Shown piece by piece: positions 58,159 through 64,000 of a stretch of DNA of 64,000 bases (within the stretch, counting starts at the first letter, position 1; each line of letters starts with the position of its first letter). A program made the position numbers and the translations under genes. Source of the DNA: Streptomyces sp. CB00316 (GTDB lineage Bacteria; Actinomycetota; Actinomycetes; Streptomycetales; Streptomycetaceae); NCBI RefSeq assembly GCF_001905595.1, contig NZ_LIXI01000011.1:252497-316496 (forward strand), in the 5' to 3' direction. The notes below the pieces were generated by a model. The model did not search any database and was not told where the DNA came from. It was given only the letters and a program-made list of their open reading frames with translations.

Positions 58159-60303
58159 TTAACTTTCTGTCGAAGCACTGCGGATTTCGTAGGCAGAACC
58201 CTTCGCGCCCAGCAATCTGTCGGCGGCGGCCCGGTGCAGCCGGGCCGCCGCCGGGTCACCGAGCCGGTCCAGGGTGTCGGCCAGCCGGAGCTGAAGCGCC
58301 GCCTGAAGCCGCACGTCGTCGGCGCGACGGGCCAGCTCGGCCGCCTCCCGGCAGGTGTGCAGCGAGTCGTGCGGCCGCCCGGCGTACTCCTGCACCCGCG
58401 CCGCCTCGCTGAGCGCCCGCGCCTGGGCCGCCAGGTCGCCGAGCCTGCGGTGGCCCGCTGCGGCGGCCCGCCAGTTCCGCAGCGCCTCGCCGTACCGCCC
58501 GGCGTAGCTGTGGACGGCGCCGAGCCGTCCGTAGAGGCGTGCCTCATCCGCCCGCTCCCCCTGGGTGAGGCGCTGGGCGAGCGCCCGGCCGTACCAGTCG
58601 GAGGCCCGGTGGTAGTCGCCGAGCTCGGCGTACGTACTGCCTACGGATTCCATCGCGCGGCCCGTCGCGTACAGGTCGCCGGCCGCCCGTCCGGCGTCCA
58701 GGGCGGCCCGGTAGCGGGTCAGGGCGTCCCGGGGGCGGCCGGTGCGGGCGTCCAGGTCGGCGAGGTTCAGCAGGGCCGCCGCCTGTTCGCGGGGGAGGTT
58801 GCGGCGTTCGGCCACGTCCAGGACCAGGCCGTGCAGCCCGTACAGCTCGGGGGCGGCGGCCTCGGTGCCCCGGTGCACGGCGAGCGCCCGCACCAGGGCG
58901 GCGACCAGTCGGCGGGCCAGGGTGTCGAGCTCGCCGTCGGCCACCGCGAGCCGGGCCGAGGCGAGCAGGGCGGGCTGGCGCAGCAGGAGCCAGACGCCCG
59001 CCTCCTCGGCGCTGGGGAAGCGCAGGGAGCGGGGCAGCCCGGCGAGCTTGCGGTGGGCGGTGGTCCCCTCCGCCTCGGTGACCGCCCGGCAGGCCTGGAG
59101 CCGGCGCACGGTCCGCTCCAGCATCCGGGCGCGGGCGAGTTGGATCTCGGCCGGGCGGTCCCGGTCCTCCAGGAGGGCCCGCAGCATCGGGGCGAGGCAG
59201 CCGGGCACGCCGTACTGCGGGTGGGCGGCGCCGTCCGTCCGCAGCAGCCCGAGCCGTACGAAGTCGTCCAGGGTCTTCTCGGCGGCCGAGACCGAGCAGC
59301 CGGCCAGCGCGGAGGCCGTGTGGGCGTCGGCGAGCCCGGCGGGCGCGAGGGCGAGGAGGCGCAGTATCCGGGCGGCGGCCGACGGCAGGGAGTCGTGGAC
59401 GAGGCGGAAGGCGCGGGCCAGGGGACGGGCGCCGGTGGGCTGCTGGTCGCCGGCGTCGGGGAGTTCGTGGAGCTGCTTGGTGACGTCGGCGACGGAGGCC
59501 ATGGGGTGGGCGGCGAGCCAGCCGCCGATCAGGGCGAGCGCGGCGGGCTGCCCCCCGCACTCCTCGGCCAGGCTCTCGGCGGTGCGCGGGTCGACGGTGA
59601 TGCGGACCTGGCCGATGGCGCGGGACAGCAACTGGACGGCGGCGCCCGCCTCCAGGCCGCCGAGGGTGCAGGGCCGGACGTCGGGGATGCCGGTCAGCGG
59701 GCCGGTCGCGACGGCCACGACCAGGCAGTCCGGGTTCTCCGGGAGCAGCGGGTCGACCTGTTCGGCGTCGGCCGCGTCGTCGAGGAGCAGGACGAGCCGG
59801 CGTACGGCGAGGGCCTCGCGGACCATCTCGGAGAGCTCGTCCTGGTCGGCGCCGGGCGGGACGGCGAGGCCGAGCAGGTCCAGGATCTCGGCGGCGGTGC
59901 GTTCGGTGGGGACCCGCTCGCCGCCGGGTTCGGTGAGGCCGACCCGGAGCACCCCGTCGGGGTAGTCGCCGGAGCCCGTACCGGGAACGGCCCAGGGCAG
60001 GGAGCCCGTTCCGGTTCCGGGTCCGGACGCGTCGGCCGGGGCCGTGCCCGTACCGGTGAGGGAGCCCGCGAGTTCGGCGGCCAGCGCGCTGCGGCCGGAG
60101 CCGGGGCGGCCCGCGATGAGGAGGACCCGGGCGCGGGGGGTCTTGCGGCCGGCCAGGGTGTCCAGTCCGGCGCGTTCGATGTCCGCCCGCAGGGCCTTCA
60201 ACTCGCGTTCCCGGCCGAAGAATCGGGGCGGGGCGGCGCCGGACGGCTCCTCGGTCCCCGCAGTCTCCGCCGGGCCGCTGGTGTCCACCGCCTGATCGGT
60301 CAC
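58159..60303 (-). CDS. NB-ARC/AfsR-like ATPase with TPR repeats
   Basis: A 714-residue protein from GTG 60303; GTG 60327 is an alternative. A short N-terminal tail ends at RFFGRERELKALRADIERAG, the usual entry to a STAND ATPase. The P-loop reads LLIAGRPGSGRSALAAELAG, with Arg where the catalytic Lys is expected. Walker B is RLVLLLDDAADAEQVDPLLP. A winged-helix region (ARILRLLALAPAGLADAHTA) precedes at least six TPRs from ~480 to 700 (e.g. YRAALDAGRAAGDLYATGRA; RALSEAARVQEYAGRPHDSL). It resembles AfsR without the SARP DNA-binding domain. Its ligand and partner are unknown. Confidence 0.87.
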   Translation of the reverse strand: MTDQAVDTSGPAETAGTEEPSGAAPPRFFGRERELKALRADIERAGLDTLAGRKTPRARVLLIAGRPGSGRSALAAELAGSLTGTGTAPADASGPGTGTGSLPWAVPGTGSGDYPDGVLRVGLTEPGGERVPTERTAAEILDLLGLAVPPGADQDELSEMVREALAVRRLVLLLDDAADAEQVDPLLPENPDCLVVAVATGPLTGIPDVRPCTLGGLEAGAAVQLLSRAIGQVRITVDPRTAESLAEECGGQPAALALIGGWLAAHPMASVADVTKQLHELPDAGDQQPTGARPLARAFRLVHDSLPSAAARILRLLALAPAGLADAHTASALAGCSVSAAEKTLDDFVRLGLLRTDGAAHPQYGVPGCLAPMLRALLEDRDRPAEIQLARARMLERTVRRLQACRAVTEAEGTTAHRKLAGLPRSLRFPSAEEAGVWLLLRQPALLASARLAVADGELDTLARRLVAALVRALAVHRGTEAAAPELYGLHGLVLDVAERRNLPREQAAALLNLADLDARTGRPRDALTRYRAALDAGRAAGDLYATGRAMESVGSTYAELGDYHRASDWYGRALAQRLTQGERADEARLYGRLGAVHSYAGRYGEALRNWRAAAAGHRRLGDLAAQARALSEAARVQEYAGRPHDSLHTCREAAELARRADDVRLQAALQLRLADTLDRLGDPAAARLHRAAADRLLGAKGSAYEIRSASTES

Positions 60304-60421
60304 GAGCCACGCTCCACTTCGCTGCACGCGGTGCCCGCCGGAACTCCGGTCGGGGCCTTTCGAGCGTAGTTCAGCGGTGGTGTGGATCACTGCGGAGCGG
60401 GGCGGAGCCCGAGGGAACTTC

Positions 60422-60462
60422 CCCCGATCGGATCAGCATTTCTTACGATCATCCGATCGGGG
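60422..60462. promoter_or_regulatory. Long inverted repeat between NUDIX and NB-ARC genes
   Basis: Perfect 12-bp arms CCCCGATCGGAT / ATCCGATCGGGG flank 17 AT-rich bases. It lies 28 bp after the NUDIX gene stop and about 120 bp before the NB-ARC/TPR start. It could be a terminator or, given the AT-rich centre and CGATCG halves, a regulator site. Confidence 0.5.
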
Positions 60463-60489
60463 TGCCGGGGAGAAGCGACGGACGGACCG

Positions 60490-61116
60490 TCAGGCCTCGA
60501 ACGGGCGGGCCGGCCAGGGCGCCTCGGCCGGGCGGAGCGAGTCGACGCCGTCGCCCGCGAGGACGGCGGTGAGCGCGAGCGCCCCGACGACCAGGCAGTT
60601 GTTGTGCAGGTCCCCCGCGATCACCGACCGCACCAGCTCGGGCAGCGGGATGCGGGCCTGCTCCATGTCGGCCTCCTCCTCGGAGACCGCGAACCGCTCG
60701 CCCTCCACGTCGGAGAGCCCGCGGGCGAGGAAGATCCGTACGGCCTCGTCGCAGCCGCCGGGCGTGGTGTAGAGGTCGGCCAGCACCCGCCAGTCCTCGG
60801 CCTTGACGTGTGCCTCCTCGTACAGCTCGCGCTGGGCGGCGTGCAGGGGGTTCTCACCGGGGACGTCCAGCAGTCCGGCGGGGATCTCCCAGAGCCGCTG
60901 GCGGACCGGGTGGCGGTACTGGCGTACGACGAGCACCTGGTCGTCCTCGTCGACAGCGAGGATCGCGACGGAGCCGGGGTGGACCTGGTAGTCACGCCCG
61001 TGGACGGAGCCGTCTGGCATGACCACCTGGTCGGTGCGGACGCTGGTCTTGTTGCCGGTGAAGGGGGTGACGGTCGCGGTGACCTGCCACTCCTCGGGCG
61101 TGTCCTGGATACCCAT
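60490..61116 (-). CDS. NUDIX hydrolase, ADP-ribose pyrophosphatase-like
   Basis: A 208-residue protein from ATG 61116 (GGAGG upstream). It matches the ADPRase subgroup: QVHPGSVAILAVDEDDQVLV, VRQYRHPVRQRLWEIPAGLL, and the NUDIX box region GLLDVPGENPLHAAQRELYE, then EAHVKA. RELYEE is intact, but the Gly after EE is replaced by Ala-His and there is one extra residue in the loop. The expected product set is AMP plus ribose phosphate from ADP-ribose. It lies 90 bp downstream of pyrG, so it is likely co-transcribed. Confidence 0.9.
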   Translation of the reverse strand: MGIQDTPEEWQVTATVTPFTGNKTSVRTDQVVMPDGSVHGRDYQVHPGSVAILAVDEDDQVLVVRQYRHPVRQRLWEIPAGLLDVPGENPLHAAQRELYEEAHVKAEDWRVLADLYTTPGGCDEAVRIFLARGLSDVEGERFAVSEEEADMEQARIPLPELVRSVIAGDLHNNCLVVGALALTAVLAGDGVDSLRPAEAPWPARPFEA

Positions 61117-61206
61117 TGCGTCCTCCCACGTACCACGTACAAAACGAGAAACCGGGGCACGTGTCCGCATGGGATCCGTACCCCGGTCAACCGTAATGCC
61201 TCGGAA

Positions 61207-62862
<1,656 letters not shown>

Positions 62863-63302
62863 AGCCAAAGGGGGCTCCCGTGGTCGCGGTTGTGAGGTGC
62901 GTACCGGCCGCCGAACCGGGGGTTCCGGGGGCGCCGTCGCTGCGGTTCGGGGGCCTCGTGCGCTGTCGCGAACGACCACCGGTCCACGGGCTACCAGGGT
63001 ATCAGCGACGAGGGGAGGCCGCTTCCGGCCACACCCTGCACAGGGACGTCACAGCATCACCTCAGTCGTTTCACGTCCCACCCGATCAGCTCAGAGATGT
63101 TGCGGGGACCGTCGCGCGGATCTTCGTACCGCGTCGTATCCTGCTCGGACACTCGCTGCCGAGACGGCCGGGCGGCGGCACCAATTGGCCCGCTACCGGT
63201 ACAGGAACTCGTCGGTTCCTCCAGGGTGAAAGACCCTACGACCCCCTAGACCCCAGTAAGCGCCCCGGACGGGGCGACATGGCCGTTCGACTGGAGACGC
63301 AC
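62863..63302. other. Divergent region between pyrG and the GH15 gene
   Basis: This 440-bp region has no supported gene. It must contain the pyrG and GH15 promoters. A small hairpin CGCCCC-GGAC-GGGGCG (63261-63276) abuts an in-frame ATG (63279), which argues for the later GTG 63303 as the GH15 start. Confidence 0.45.
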
Positions 63303-64000
63303 GTGGCCGGGCGCATCGAGGATTACGCACTCATCGGAGACATGCAGACCGCTGCCTTGGTCTGCCGGGACGGCACAGCGGACTGGCTGTGCCTACCCCG
63401 CTTCGATTCGCACGCCGTCTTCGCAGGACTGCTGGGCACCGAGGAGCACGGCTTCTGGCGTCTGGGTCCCGCGAGGCCGGAAGGGGCCGAGCCGCCCTCC
63501 GCGGACCGGCGCCGCTATCGCGGTGACTCCCTCATCCTGGAATCGGAGTGGGACACATCGCGCGGCACCGTACGGGTGACCGATTTCATGCCCCCGCGAG
63601 ACGGGGCACCGCAGCTCATCCGGATCGTGGAGGGCGTCAGCGGCCGGGTGCCGATGCGCTCGGAACTGCGGATGCGGTTCAGCTACGGCCGGGTGACCCC
63701 CTGGGTGCACAAGGTGGACGGCCGTACGGTCGCCGTCGCCGGGCCGGACTCCGTCTGGCTGGACACCGAGGCGGACACCTACGGCAAGAACCTGACCACC
63801 TACTCCGACTTCACCGTCGGACCCGGCGACCGGGTGGCCTTCACGATCAGCTGGCAGCCCTCGCACCGTGAGCCGCCCGCCCTCCCCGACCCGGAGGGGT
63901 CATTGGAGGCGACCGGGCTGTTCTGGCGCGAATGGGTCGATCAGTGTACGTACCACGGGCCCTATCGGGAGGCGGTCGTCCGCTCCCTGATCACCCTCAA
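63303..64000 (+). CDS. Glycoside hydrolase family 15-like protein (glucoamylase/trehalase type), partial
   Basis: The N-terminal ~232 residues only; the gene runs off the window. From GTG 63303 (TGGAG eight bases upstream; in-frame ATG 63279 is possible). The start AGRIEDYALIGDMQTAALVC, then RDGTADWLCLPRFDSHAVFA, is the N-terminal beta-sandwich signature of bacterial GH15 proteins. It continues with GTEEHGFWRLGP, YRGDSLILESEWDTSRGTVR and VTDFMPPRD. Members hydrolyse alpha-glucans or trehalose; the catalytic (alpha/alpha)6 domain lies outside the window, so specificity cannot be judged. Confidence 0.9.
   Translation, partial: MAGRIEDYALIGDMQTAALVCRDGTADWLCLPRFDSHAVFAGLLGTEEHGFWRLGPARPEGAEPPSADRRRYRGDSLILESEWDTSRGTVRVTDFMPPRDGAPQLIRIVEGVSGRVPMRSELRMRFSYGRVTPWVHKVDGRTVAVAGPDSVWLDTEADTYGKNLTTYSDFTVGPGDRVAFTISWQPSHREPPALPDPEGSLEATGLFWREWVDQCTYHGPYREAVVRSLITL

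Overview
This window is a high-GC actinobacterial chromosome segment from a Streptomyces, very probably of the S. griseus clade. Evidence: pervasive G/C at third codon positions, GTG and TTG starts, the Streptomyces core-gene order dnaE2 / sepF-like / der-plsC-cmk-tyrA-aroH / scpAB-parA-ald / pyrG, and two secreted serine proteases that from memory match streptogrisins D and B of S. griseus closely. No rRNA, tRNA, insertion sequence, prophage or CRISPR array was seen.

Layout. 1-6.0 kb: end of an unknown gene, a GntR regulator, a tandem GNAT acetyltransferase with an overlapping DUF402 gene, a methyltransferase-NUDIX-VOC triple fusion, a sortase-anchored lytic polysaccharide monooxygenase (LPMO) and a secreted lipase. 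6.2-12.0 kb: an SOS-type mutagenesis pair, dnaE2 and an ImuB-like Y-family protein, behind a LexA box, with a divergent DUF3533 membrane protein. 12.0-14.7 kb: a heavily decayed HelD/UvrD-type helicase. 15.0-17.9 kb: secreted phospholipase A2, streptogrisin D-like protease, alpha/beta hydrolase. 18.0-27.5 kb: the most unusual region. It holds a full FxSxx-COOH peptide system: a 55-residue precursor ending F-N-S-A-L, a radical SAM/SPASM maturase with a decayed hydroxylase-like extension, a TIR-like protein (FxsC) and a giant ParA/TIR/NB-ARC/TPR protein (FxsT). A SLATT-type DUF4231 membrane protein and a SLOG-like nucleotide-fold protein flank it. 27.7-42.1 kb: streptogrisin B, DUF1684, DUF5685, the SepF-like protein, acyl-CoA dehydrogenase, DHA2 exporter, PAP2 phosphatase, I78-type inhibitor, WYL regulator, a glycosyltransferase pair and two unknowns.

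42.2-51.6 kb, mostly leftward: der-plsC-cmk-tyrA-aroH housekeeping operon, with an array of 22-bp palindromic repeats between tyrA and cmk; a TetR/DUF1304 pair with a candidate operator; and a coupled small-protein / NrtR / ADP-ribosylglycohydrolase / nucleotidyltransferase operon with a near-perfect candidate NrtR operator. 51.7-62.9 kb: leftward genome-maintenance block pyrG, NUDIX, NB-ARC/TPR protein, ald, parA, RHH-like protein, scpA, scpB, rluB. The window ends inside a GH15 gene.

Themes. Translational coupling through 1-4 bp stop/start overlaps is frequent: dnaE2-imuB, fxsC-fxsT, the glycosyltransferase pair, aroH-tyrA, cmk-plsC, the NrtR operon, scpA-scpB-rluB. Several convergent or terminal junctions carry long, nearly perfect terminator hairpins. 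Gene-family names come from motif recognition and remembered family knowledge; no database search was run.
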